Source: Apostichopus japonicus | Taxonomy: Eukaryota > Echinodermata > Holothuroidea > Aspidochirotida > Stichopodidae | Reading direction: 5' to 3' | DNA length: 64,000 nt | NCBI RefSeq assembly: GCF_037975245.1 | Contig: NC_092568.1 | Coordinates: 10,441,501-10,505,500 of the forward strand | Part shown: piece by piece, positions 38,201 through 48,569 of the stretch | Layout: each line of letters starts with the position of its first letter | How positions within the stretch are numbered: position 1 is the first letter of the stretch | Translations under genes and position numbers: made by a program | The notes under the pieces: model-generated | Seen by the model: only the letters and a program-made list of their open reading frames with translations | Database searches by the model: none | What the model was told of the DNA's origin: nothing

Positions 38201-39591
38201 TCATTACCTGAACCAATAACCTGCAGGTTATGCTTTTCATGACGTCATACAACATATCCAGCCAACCTCACCAACATGACTTTCGGCCATTGTCACAAAG
38301 AAATCCTCGTCTCCGAATGTGAAAGGGTATTTTAGCAATAATATTTAATTGAAGAGAGCAAAGTAATGTTTGGCTAGAACGGGAAGAAAAGAACAACTAA
38401 TTCTTTTGCTGTTTTTTTTTTTCATTTCATTTATAGCTTTCCGGTCAGTTTTCCGTTGTTCTTGTAATTGCGCAATAACACTTAGTGATAGTATATTTAA
38501 TTAATATTAAACCATGTGTGTTGCGTAACCGGGCCAAAATGGCGAAAGAAAATGGTAACGTGAAATGTTCAACCAACACCGATGCACGGTAGTTATAGTC
38601 GTTCGTCAGTCGCATACTCTCGCGAGCAGCTTTTCTTGATGAGCAATGGTTCGGATAGGCTTAGCTAGGTCGGATAGGTCCTACCCATGCACTCAATTAC
38701 ACCGCGCCTCCACCCCACTCCCTGAAACAGCTGTAAGTTGAAAGTTTTATGTTTGGTTAATTTCCTGTTATAAAACTGTTCCTAATAAAACTGTTATTAC
38801 GAATCAGATGGCTGTTGTTCTGGAGTGAACGTGCGGAATATTTGTTGTATTTATAGGTTCTCAGAATATTACCCCGAAATGTTAACGCGCTATATTTGCA
38901 ACATAGCTCAGTCACGGAAGACGGGGAGGGAGCTAATGGTGGTATAGTAAATTGCTCGTTCAACCAGATATGTGTAAATAATTCGTCCCTGGCTCATTAA
39001 CGTTGAATAAACATTACCTTTTACTGACTATCTAGCATATTCAGAGGTTGTACCGATGGCCTCTATAAATTAGACAATGTCTTAGTTTGGCGCAATTCTT
39101 TAAGTGTACTCTATGCATTTAAAATTGACAGCAATTCTCCTGAGGAAAAAAAAATATGCCGAAATGCAACTCAATATATTTTGTTTTGGTAGTTAGAATT
39201 TGTTTGAACAAAAACTAAAATTTTGACTCTCGTCACTAGTTATACTTGCATTACGTAATATCGATTATGTATACACTATAGTATGAATAGATAACGGAAG
39301 AGAACTGCGTAAAACTTATAGCAACGTACGGTACCACGCAGTATTGAGCACGAATTTTCTTCGCGTTTATTATCTTGCATCCTTGAGGAAAATATAATAT
39401 TGCAGAAAGAATGTGAATGTTCGCTCCAGTTTCGACGTTCCGCACATTCTTCCGCCCACCCGGCCCAGCCCCTCCCCATCCCATCCGCTTCGTCAATGTG
39501 TGACCTAACTTAGCAAAATGAATATAAAACGTAACGTCGAATACGTATATAGGCATATCATTAATAAACAATGAAAGAGAAGTGAAATTGC
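32218..39591. other. AT-rich spacer between two convergent genes
   Basis: No supported coding exon. Contents are poly-A, poly-G and poly-C runs (32729-32752, 36499-36518, 37781-37797, 37991-38009), a GT microsatellite near 36390 and AT-rich sequence. Part of it may be 3' UTR of the CEP170-like gene: an AATAAA hexamer is present at 33131. A TGACGTCA palindrome is at about 38240. Confidence 0.5.
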
Positions 39592-39597
39592 TTTATT
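39592..39597 (-). promoter_or_regulatory. Candidate poly(A) signal for the coiled-coil gene
   Basis: TTTATT on the + strand is AATAAA on the minus strand, about 330 bases past the TAA stop at 39925-39927. Other copies are close by, so the choice among them is open. Confidence 0.3.
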
Positions 39598-39924
39598 ATA
39601 TTAGCTTTTACTTTTATTTCCAAATTATTCACAATATCTGGTATGAACAGCTAACTTCAGTCAAAAATAGTCAAATTTGTGTAACTTTTGGCATGCACTT
39701 GAGGTTGCTCAGTACTGCTCACTTTTTAGTACTCTTTACTACACGATTATCATCTTCCTGCAATTTTGATTTAAAAAAGTACATTATTTGCTATAAATAT
39801 ATGAATGTTCTTCTTCAGTAATCTCGTTCTTCTCAGATTTCGCCCTTCCGTCCGCAACGCTCCATCCAACCAATTACGCCCGCCCCATCCTCTACGCCAC
39901 GCCCGCCCCGCCCCAAGTCTGATA

Positions 39925-40042
39925 TTATGAAGTATTTTCATGAGCCATGATCTCCTCCCGTAGATCTCTGTTATCTTTCTCGATTTCATCCATCTGATTC
40001 TGCATCCTCTTCATCTGCTCCGTTTTCTCTTTAACCTCCCTC
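39925..40042 (-). CDS. Coiled-coil gene, terminal exon
   Basis: Acceptor TTAACAG, one base completing Glu, then REVKEKTEQMKRMQNQMDEI and EKDNRDLREEIMAHENTS before TAA (39927-39925). The heptad pattern continues that of the main exon, which otherwise appears to stop at a TAA that is part of the GTAAGT donor. Confidence 0.75.
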
Positions 40043-43000
40043 CTGTTAATGCAAAAAAAAAAAAAAAAATCACTAAGTACTTGCCAAAGCGAGTCAAAAC
40101 TGATGTTATAATTTGGAGTGTTAGCTCAGTGGTTAATGTCGGTCCCTTTCAATCACAAGGTCCCGAGTTTGAGTCACTCCAAGATTAATGTGTGTCGTCC
40201 AGTTACAGAGTTGTTGACAATTGGAAATTCATAATCATGGACGTTAAATATGAATCTTAGAGACTGACTTCAGTCAGCTTGCGGCTTTTAAAAGCCAATG
40301 ATGGCTTCTTCCTTCTTCGCGAGTTCCTGCTTGCATGAGGATCTAAAATACATGCATAATGATTCGTCAAATGTGTCATGACAAATGCCTCATTCACATT
40401 TTGTCAATTGCGTGCAAAGTCTCTCAGTTTTATGTTGTTATATGCACGGCCTTCATTCATTATAAATTATACACACTTTATCAGTCATATGTTGTTACAA
40501 GCTTCGTTGAATTATCAACTTAGAGATAGACGATTGGCTTGTTGGGTAGACGGGCTTTGAGGGTTCATTACGACAAATATCGTGTCATATATAATTTATT
40601 CACTAACTATAAGGAAGAAATCAATTAAATAGGGCGCCAACTGACTTTTCTTGTACAGCAGACCAACAGTTGGATTTTTGTGTAACTTAGTTTTCATGAA
40701 CACTTACTCTGATTGGTGTAGCTCCCTGAGCAGTGCTGTGACGTCACTCTGACTATCCGCCAAGTCATGACTCATCCTTTTGAATTCTTCCTCCTTCGCC
40801 GCGACGATCGACTGTAATCTTTCCTTTTCCTGCTCGTTCCACATATTTTTCTTTTTCATTTGTATGAAATTCATTTTTGCATGAGTCTTAATACGCTCTG
40901 TTTCTTTTAGCTGCATCGCTCCATGCATCGCGTAAACATCGTTTTTCCTCATCGATGAAGCTTTATGAATCCATTGCTGCAATTCTCTCTCCAACTTATC
41001 CTTATCATTGATAACTTCAGTATTGTCTTTCTTGAGCTGTATCAAATCGTTGTTAACTTTGTATAAATCTTTCTTCAACCAACGAATCAACGATCTCATC
41101 TCCTCCTGCTCGTTGGTCTTCTCATTCAGTTCTCCTTTAAGTTGCGTCACTATGACGTCATGTGCAGCTACTACGTCATTATCTGACAAAAGACCCTTGC
41201 CTTGCTTCGATGAAGACATCCCACCTGTTTTCACATGCATCCTGTATTTCATTTTATCGTATTGTTGCCTGAGATCCGCATGTTTGTCCTGTAGATTTAA
41301 AAACCTCTTTTGTAATTGTTTATTATTCTGACGTAAGTGATCTGCTTTGTATTCTGAATCTTTCTGAAGATCAATGTTAGTCTTTTCCAGAAGTGTTAAG
41401 CTTTCCTGTAGTGCCAGCAACTCATCAGTTATCTCCTTATTTTGTTGTACAAGTTTCTGTTTTTCAAGATAATTGATCTGATTCTTATCAATTAGATTTT
41501 TCCAGGCTTGATCAATTTCACATATCAATGAAGACAGCTGTGAATGTGTACTCTTGTCTATGGCAGGCATTTCTTGTCTATGTTTCATGAAAGAATCTAT
41601 CTGTTCCTCTGCTCTTTCAGGTTGTTGGTACAGATGCATTTCTTCTTGGTCTTGTTGCAAGCCGGTACTGTCACATTTCTGGAGGAGATCAATGAGCTTC
41701 TTCTTTGCTTCGTCATTTTCCTCTCTAAGTTGTTTGCTGCTCGTTACAAGAACCTCATTGTTATATCTTGTCTGGCTAAGTTCCTTTTCGTACTTAGACT
41801 CAGAACTTACTTTCTGTTGTTGGATGGTTGCTGTTAATTCTTCAATGGCAGCTTTACTACAGCAGATCTCAAAGAATAAACGAACTTGCAGCAGTTCGTG
41901 TTCTTCTGTTAAAGTCTTCATCTCGTTCAATTGTGTTTGTAGTTCATCTGCTTTCAATTTGAATCCATTCTCTCTCAAAAGAGCCTTCTTCAGAACCTCG
42001 GTCTCATTGAAGGATTCTTGCATTTTCTGTTCATAGCATTTCAGTTGGTTTTCTTTCTCTTCAACCAATTTGTTATAATATTTGGCCATTCTGTCCATCT
42101 GCTGTTGCAATTGAGACTTCTCTTTGGAAATATTTTGCTCCAGCTGATTAATCTCATCCATGCATTGCGTTGTTTTCATCTCATAGATCCTCTCCATCTC
42201 CTTACCATGTTTCATCTCATCTGTGTAAGACTGATTCAATTCTTCCAACTTCTTCTGCAGCTCGTTCTTTTCTACGATTGCCTTCTCCGTAACAGACTTG
42301 CCGTTTCCGATCTTCATCTCGTATTCTCTTTCAAGGTTCTTCACTTCATCTTGATGAAACTTTCGTTGTTCTTTCAATTTATCTTCTAGTGCTTTCATCC
42401 CGGACTGAAGACTTTCAATGAAGTCATCTTTGGCAGCAATCTGGGAATCCATTCGTCCTTTCATGCAAGTCATCTCCTCTTCGTGAATCTCTCCAATGAC
42501 TTTTGCCTCTTCGTGATGAATCTGTCTTTCTGAAATCAACTTTTCTTCCATGAACTTTACATCTGATTCGAGGTACCGCATGTTAGCTTCATGCTCGGCA
42601 TTAACAGTGGTAAAGTTCTGCTTAACCTTCTCCAGACTTTTCTCTAAAACCTTCATAGTCTTCTTTAGACTCCGGTTATTGTTTCGCAATGCTGCAAGTT
42701 CTTCCTTAGCGTTGCTAAGATCTGCCGTGACTTTATGCACAACGCCGTTTCTCTTCTCCAAAGTAATTTTCCAGTTTTCAACCTCTTTCTTGTACCTTTC
42801 ACAATCTCTCTCCTTCATGATAAGCATTTCTCCCCATTGCTTGCGTAGGGTTTTTTCTTGCTCACAAAAGAATTTCCTCTGTGAAATCAGTTTTCCCTCC
42901 AAAATCTTAACCCCGGATTCAAGGGAAGACTTTTCAGCTTGTAGTTTTTCTTTGAATCTCAAAGAATTCTGAAGATCGTACTCGATCTTATCTGCAGTCA

Positions 43001-45139
43001 TCTGGAGTGACGTCATCTCGATCTTGAGCTGCTGGTTGTCTTCCAGTAATGACGTCATTTTGGTGTTAGCGTTGTTGAGCTCTGATGTGACGATATCTAA
43101 GGTTTGACTATTCTCTTGTAATAAGTGAGTCATATTCATCTCCTTCTTCTTGTGTCGTTGACACTCCTGTTCCTTAGCACCAAGTCTGTCAATCCACCTC
43201 GAGTTGGTCTCCTTGAGCTGATTCTCCAGCTCTCGACACTGTACGGTCATTGACCCGAGGTCATCCTTCATTACTCGACGCTCGGCAGAATTGACTTTCA
43301 TCGCTTTGCCGAAACTGGTCACAGCTTTCTCAAGGATCATCTGATCCCGTTGCTTGATTTTCAGCTGAGATGCCATATCGTGATGGATCTTCACCACTTG
43401 ACGGCTTTCTTCGCTAAGCCGATTTAGGACGCGTATGACGTCATCCCGCTCTCGGTGATGGCTGACCGATCGCTTTTTAAATATTCCACGCTGAGCCTTT
43501 TCAAACTTCAAGAGTTTCTTGTCCACGAGGTCGGCGATGGTTTGGTTGCAGAGGGAGACTGTTGCACGCAGTTCTTCGGTAGGTGTGCTGTTCATCATAT
43601 AGAGAGAGAAAAAAGCAAGTCGATAAACACTATTCCTTCATACTATTGTGTCGTCATTGACTTCACTTTTATATAGCGAGCACGATTGTAACCTTAGCAT
43701 ACTAATTTACCCCACCAGACTTAACTGATAAAATAACGTTTTGAGATACTTGTAAGAATTACAGTACATCGTGATTGACAAAATAAGTATTTATGACTGA
43801 CAAGCACAAATCAAGCTTAACGGATGAAAGGTAGATGGGAACCACTTCTTTCTCCTTGTTTCATAGATGTCCTCTCACCTTTGCTGACTCTCTTGCAGTT
43901 GTTCTTCCTGGTCTGTTGGTTGGTCCTCCAAGGTGGTGGTTGAAGGCAGTGGAATGAAGTGGTTGTTGTTGTTAGAAGGCACAGAAGGGAGACCAGAAGA
44001 TCCCTCCACCAACACCCCGTCCACGAAAACTAGGTCATCTAGGTAAACGATGACCTAGATAATAAGGGAACGACAAAGAGGAATTGTTCAATCATTTGTT
44101 ACAATTAGGATTAAATAACTTGTCAATATATTCCATATATCAATTGCTAATAAAATCTTTTAGATAATACTAAAAATCGCGTTTGAGCTAGGCGAGAAAT
44201 TAGAATAGAATTTCTGTTCAGAATTACTACAAAGTTAACGCATGCGCATTAGTGCGGTCAATGCTATCCAAAAATGGAAGAGGGTATCACGGGGGCAGCA
44301 AAAATCGCCTGGATTTGGGAATCATCTACCGTTTAGCTTTGTACGTACTAAGATTGCAAAAATTTGCAAAATTGTATTTCCGACTTTTGTACTTTGTTTT
44401 ATTCCATCTGGCAACAAACAGTGAACGTCTATATTGTAAATGTGGTTTGGTTTCATTTTTTTTATCCGGTTTAACATTTCACGGTATCGACTAAATCCAA
44501 TTATGAGGAGGTATGGTGCTATATAGCTGTATATGTTATTAAACTGACACTACGATCCTCGACCATATATACCACACTGCAGGTTATATGTAGGTGTATA
44601 TTTCTACATATGTAATGCATATATCGCATACACTACTCTATGTGTGATGCTATTATCTGCGAATATCGAAAAGAATTAGGCTTATACAGATACTGTTCTT
44701 TAATATAACGACGGGTGACTTGAGTATATGTATATTTTAAAGCAGTAAAAGCTGCCGTAAGTACTAGCTCCTTCCGGCCTAGTCACTATCTCCAAGATTG
44801 GCTGATATAGAGACAGCTATTTTTCTACTCTTAATACCCCTAACTCCCTTCCCCCCCCCTCCCCAAGGTGTATGACTTGCCTTTCTGCAGTGAATAAATG
44901 TTGTTTCTCCACAGGTTGATATATTCCGGGTCTTAGATGACGGTAACGAATATAGAAGAGAAATGGTAAAGGTCCTTTTCGGCCTACTATATACTGACCT
45001 TATCATTGTCCATAAGTTGGACTTCAAAATCACCAAACTTGATACGGAGCGAGTCATCGCTCAACGCATCACAGCCGGGAAACCCCCATGCGACGATGTT
45101 ATTCGCAGGTTCGCTTGGTTTCTGAACAAATTCAGACAT
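39925..45139 (-). CDS. Long coiled-coil protein, 1,104 residues, four exons; family not recognised
   Basis: Exons on the minus strand: 45139-44999, 44054-43879, 43587-40708 and 40042-39925. All junctions have GT/AG and matching phases (0, 2, 2). The start ATG TCT at 45139 has A at -3. Residues 1-105 look globular and hydrophobic (MSEFVQKPSEPANNIVAWGF, LRIKFGDFEVQLMDND, VIVYLDDLVFVDGVLVEG) and pass into an Asn/Pro/Thr-rich acidic linker. Residues ~106-1,104 are almost continuous heptad-like Glu/Lys/Leu/Gln coiled coil with no enzyme motif. A motif of the type LESxVKxLExKLISxR recurs three times in the middle. The ATG at 43598, first in the long open frame, lies in the intron by this model. The protein may be a cytoskeletal or ciliary scaffold, but that is inference. 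The gene is convergent with the CEP170-like gene. Confidence 0.78.
40115..40345 (+). mobile_element. tRNA-derived SINE in an intron
   Basis: The head 40115-40181 looks like a tRNA: GGAGTG pairs with CACTCC as acceptor stem, the A box is TTAGCTCAGTGGTTAATG and the B-box-like region is CGAGTTTGAGTC. A tRNA-unrelated body follows to about 40345 (GACTTCAGTCAGCTTGCGGC, GATGGCTTCTTCCTTCTTCG). It lies in the last intron of the coiled-coil gene, opposite to its transcription. Confidence 0.7.
40708..43587 (-). CDS. Coiled-coil gene, main 2.9 kb exon
   Basis: The acceptor is a TTTTTTCTCTCTCT tract then ATATGATGAACAG, entering at phase 2 (AG+C = Ser) directly into TPTEELRATVSLCNQTIADL. It ends LLRELHQS(E) at the donor TCAGA|GTAAGT, phase 2. 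About 960 residues, nearly all coiled coil. The exon contains five perfect TGACGTCA palindromes (40739, 41153, 43008, 43050, 43436). Confidence 0.85.
43879..44054 (-). CDS. Coiled-coil gene, second exon
   Basis: Acceptor TTATTATCTAG then VIVYLDDLVFVDGVLVEGSS, continuing with GLPSVPSNNNNHFIPLPSTT and QPTDQEEQLQESQQ, donor AAAG|GTGAGA at phase 2. Only one of three frames is open. Joined to exon 1 it gives ...QLMDNDK-VIVYLDDLVF..., a smooth continuation. Confidence 0.7.
44999..45139 (-). CDS. Coiled-coil gene, first coding exon
   Basis: ATG at 45139 (GCGATTATGTCT), 47 codons, ending MDNDK with donor AAG|GTCAGT at phase 0. The frame stays open for a few codons 5' of the ATG, so a start further upstream or an upstream exon is not excluded. 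The surrounding + strand frame is a shadow. Confidence 0.65.
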
Positions 45140-46240
45140 AATCGCTTTGAATGCTCCGAAAGTAAAAGTATAGCAAGTACGCAAACTTTAAGAATCGATG
45201 TGTTGACATCTAATGTGCCATCACGGTTACTAGGTATCACACTTTGTGTTCATCCAAGAGTAATCTTTAGTGACGCAACAGTTAGCGTACCTCACGCAGA
45301 ACGCAGCGCATTATGCTAATACTTGATGTACATTGCCGGCGTCCGCGCCCACGCAAAGACGCGAAGAAAATCGCAACAAACAAATAACAAAACTTAACAT
45401 ATTGAATAGAACGAATCGGAGTATAAGGAAAACACCGCATAACATATGAAACATGCATCATCAGCGAGTATAGAGCGCGTACATAAGCACGCGTACGCGA
45501 CGCTGTACCAGAGACCCATTACTGTTTCTGCATTTACATGTAAGCATGATCCTCACGTTCCTTTCTTTGTATAATAGCTTTCAGGGACATGCGCAAACCA
45601 AAGCTTTTGTATAGCGTTGTAAAGCATATAGACTTATATAGCTGAATATTTAAGCGCTTATATTAATTGGACGCGCGAAAAGAAGAAGCAAACACGCATA
45701 CACACACACGCACGCACAACCAAAACGTAGCAACCACGGAGAGTCATGTGACGTCATCGGCATATAATTTTCGATGTGTGAAATCAACCAGGTAAATGAA
45801 TCACCGACGGGGATGCAAGCAATGGGGCGTTAAATTTGCATCGTAATCGGATCCAAATATAATAATAACACTGCCAGGTCAATTTCTGCTTCAATATGAT
45901 ATAAAGATCCATTTTTTGCTCTATATTCAGCTAAACATGAGAACAATTTCCTAAGCAAACGAAAACCACAAAGAAGTATTGAAATCTGCTCTTTTGTCAC
46001 AAATTGACGACAAAGACGTTCACCGATTATTGTGAAAATCGTAAATGTCTTGTTCTGTGTTACGTGATTGATCACATTTACTCACCCATTTGCCATCAAT
46101 TAATATTCCTCCCAAGCGGACGTTTACGATTTAAGCCGGGCTGTATATGAGCCGATCAATTTCGATTATATTAATAATCAATATGGATTTTAGTTTCCTG
46201 TGTTTGCACTTCGCAAACCCCAGTTTCCATAAAATATCGC

Positions 46241-46245
<5 letters not shown>
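45140..46245. promoter_or_regulatory. Upstream region of the coiled-coil gene, CpG-containing, one CRE
   Basis: This is the 5' flank of the minus-strand gene. A CpG-rich part at 45330-45500 (GCCGGCGTCCGCGCCC, CACGCGTACGCGACGC) stands out from AT-rich surroundings. A perfect TGACGTCA is at 45749-45756, about 610 bases upstream of the ATG. No TATA box is assigned. Confidence 0.4.

Positions 46246-46284
<39 letters not shown>
46246..46284. repeat. TA microsatellite
   Basis: A pure TATATA run immediately 5' of the first tRNA-like unit. Confidence 0.9.
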
Positions 46285-46287
<3 letters not shown>

Positions 46288-46530
46288 TAGGGCAAAATAT
46301 GTCACCAAAAACAGAACTAGTATTGTTCGATATAGGTGACAAACGCCTACAGTGGAATTACGATCTTCCTTACCGGTTTCGAACCTCTGGACATACAATC
46401 AGCGTCCATAGCCTAGTGGTTAGGGTGTCCGCGTACAGAGCGGGAGGCCCGTGGTTCGAATCCCGGTGGAGGCTGAAAGTTTTTTCACTGTTCTTGATTT
46501 TCCAACTCATTACGATTTTCATTTATATAT
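46283..46530 (+). mobile_element. tRNA-containing repeat unit, copy 1
   Basis: A ~247 bp unit (TAGAGTAGGGCAAAATATGT to ACGATTTTCATTTATATA) repeated 373 bp downstream almost without change. Its middle, 46402-46474, folds as a tRNA: acceptor GCGTCCA/TGGAGGC (6 of 7 pairs), D arm GCCTAGTGGTTAGGGT, perfect anticodon stem TCCGC/GCGGG with loop GTACAGA, and B box GGTTCGAATCC. The T stem has two mismatches. Anticodon ACA would read UGU (Cys), unusual in eukaryotes. TTTTTT at 46480 could end pol III transcription. It is more likely a tRNA-derived SINE or pseudogene than a working tRNA. Confidence 0.65.
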
Positions 46531-46655
46531 ATTCATTTGCCTTTGTCGTTTACCTCCATTGCATTAACATAAAGTCTGTTCAAAGTATCTCTTTCGAGAT
46601 CCGGCTTTAGGAATCACAAATGATTTTCGAGTTGGATAGCATCATGTTTGATCTC

Positions 46656-46893
46656 TAGAGTAGGGCAAAATATGTCACCAAAAACAGAACTAGTATTGTT
46701 CGATATAGGTGACAAACGCCTACAGTGGAATTACGATCTTCCTTACCGGTTTCGAACCTCTGGACATACAATCAGCGTCCATAGCCTAGTGGTTAGGGTG
46801 TCCGCGTACAGAGCGGGAGGCCCGTGGTTCGAATCCCGGTGGAGGCTGAAAGTTTTTTCACTGTTCTTGATTTTCCAACTCATTACGATTTTC

Positions 46894-46900
<7 letters not shown>
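46656..46900 (+). mobile_element. tRNA-containing repeat unit, copy 2
   Basis: A near-identical second copy of the unit at 46283-46530, with the tRNA-like part at 46775-46847. It runs into the TA microsatellite on its 3' side, whereas copy 1 has TA sequence mainly on its 5' side. The near identity points to recent duplication or gene conversion. Confidence 0.65.
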
Positions 46901-46937
<37 letters not shown>

Positions 46938-47063
46938 AAATATATTTATGTATATATATATATGTATTTGTATATAAGTATATGTATGTATATATATATA
47001 TTTATGTAGATATATATAATTAGATATATAATATATATAATTATATATATAATTATATATATA

Positions 47064-47103
<40 letters not shown>

Positions 47104-47140
47104 TATATAAACATATTTTATATATATATATATTTGTACA

Positions 47141-47178
<38 letters not shown>

Positions 47179-47215
47179 TATATATACATATTTTATATAT
47201 ATATATATTTGTACA

Positions 47216-47254
<39 letters not shown>

Positions 47255-47310
47255 ATGTATTTGTATATAAGTATATATATATATATGTAGATATATATGT
47301 TTGTGTGTGT
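46895..47310. repeat. Long TA/TATG microsatellite
   Basis: About 400 bases of TATATA with TATG, TATT and ACATATAT interruptions. A sub-block around TGTACATATATA...CATATTTTATATA is repeated twice (about 47098 and 47173). All open frames here are repeat artefacts. Confidence 0.9.
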
Positions 47311-47444
47311 GTGTATGATCACATTTGCTAAGACCCTGTATAAATTAACGTTATCAAACAATTAAAATACATAAAAGTACGCATTTGCACACACATATAC
47401 ACGCAGATATCTCCTACCACATAGTACGGTATATATCTGTGTTG

Positions 47445-47495
47445 ACCCAAAAGGACATAATTGCGTTTCTGTTGAAGAAGACAATCAAGTCCTGT
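47445..47495 (+). repeat. 51 bp direct repeat, first copy
   Basis: The segment from ACCCAAAAGGACATAATTGC to GAAGACAATCAAGTCCTGT is identical at 48199-48249, 754 bases away. A 19 bp inverted pair (AAAGCTGAGTGTATATAGT at about 47908, its complement at about 48254) lies in the same interval. Confidence 0.85.
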
Positions 47496-47998
47496 ATACG
47501 ACGTACGGAACTTTGACTAAATTGTTAATCACTGAATCAAAGTTAACTTGTTTAGTTTATCTCGTTTTATTCTTAATAAAGCTAATGAGGAAAAACCTAC
47601 TGAAAAAGCTGAACCAACCCGTGATAACGAAATATATAGCCTATCGATTATCATATATAGCATGGCCTTTTTATTTTGCCAACCATTTGACCATCCCCGT
47701 TTGTTCTGAAATTTCTGTAGCCCCCCGCCCCTCCCCCGCCCCTCCCCTCTGAGTGTTAAGCTGGTGAGGATTTTATCAAGTGACTTGTTTTCTTGTTATC
47801 GTTATCCTCTTAATTAGGTTCAGTTTTGCAGCTATACGTTAACATCTTTTTCATCATAATATCGGAGACTTATTCAATAACATTTCTCTCAAATTACCAG
47901 TGTTTTGAAAGCTGAGTGTATATAGTATGCGCCAACTAAATAAGCTTCTAAAAAAAACAAGCAGTGACGGTTTTTCTATTTCTCTCCTCAGTGAATCA

Positions 47999-48010
47999 TG
48001 CGCATGCGCA
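47999..48010. promoter_or_regulatory. NRF1-type palindrome TGCGCATGCGCA
   Basis: A perfect 12 bp match to the NRF1 consensus (YGCGCAYGCGCR), about 560 bases upstream of the signal-peptide exon at 48570. A shorter relative, CGCATGCGCAT, is at 44239 in an intron of the coiled-coil gene. Actual binding is inference. Confidence 0.45.
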
Positions 48011-48198
48011 TTTTTGAATCAAAGTCGTTAATCACGGATATCATTATTATGTGGATTTCTTATAATCGTTCGTAATAATGAAGGTCTTTATGTCTAACGC
48101 TGTTTTCTATATTTGATGAGATTGCAGAGTGAAATAATCGTAATAAAGAAAACAAAGAAGTATTCAAAACTAGACGCGGTTAATATGCAACCAAAAGG

Positions 48199-48249
48199 AC
48201 CCAAAAGGACATAATTGCGTTTCTGTTGAAGAAGACAATCAAGTCCTGT
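48199..48249 (+). repeat. 51 bp direct repeat, second copy
   Basis: Identical to 47445-47495. The interval between the two copies contains no recognised gene. Confidence 0.85.
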
Positions 48250-48569
48250 GTAACTATATACACTCAGCTTTCAATCCATATAGTGCGTAAAACATAAAAC
48301 TCATAAAAGTCAATGTATAAAATCAACTGTAGCAAACAAGTAGTAGTTTATAATTGATTTGTTTTTCTGATACCACAAGAGGAAGTTTACATCGTTTTAT
48401 CTACTCCCTGGGAGTTATCTTTATTGTGGAGAGTTTGGTTTGTTTTCATCTATTTCTTTCACAAGTGACGGTGGACAGGTTGGAGTATAACATATAGGGT
48501 GAATGGAGTAGGAGAAACACTCGGGTGCAGCTGGGATTCTAAATCCACAAACCAGGGCCTGGGTCAAAC

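Noticed and set aside
41544-42972. Plus-strand frames opposite the coiled-coil exon
   Set aside because: Antisense shadows rich in Ser/Leu/Phe, as expected opposite Glu/Lys/Gln codons.
43588-43680. TATA-like box (TATATAAAAG on the minus strand) and ATG at 43598 as promoter and start of the coiled-coil gene
   Set aside because: The upstream exons match in phase through an acceptor just after that ATG, so the segment is more likely intron.
46896-47361. Repeated IYIYIY frames
   Set aside because: Translation of TA microsatellites.
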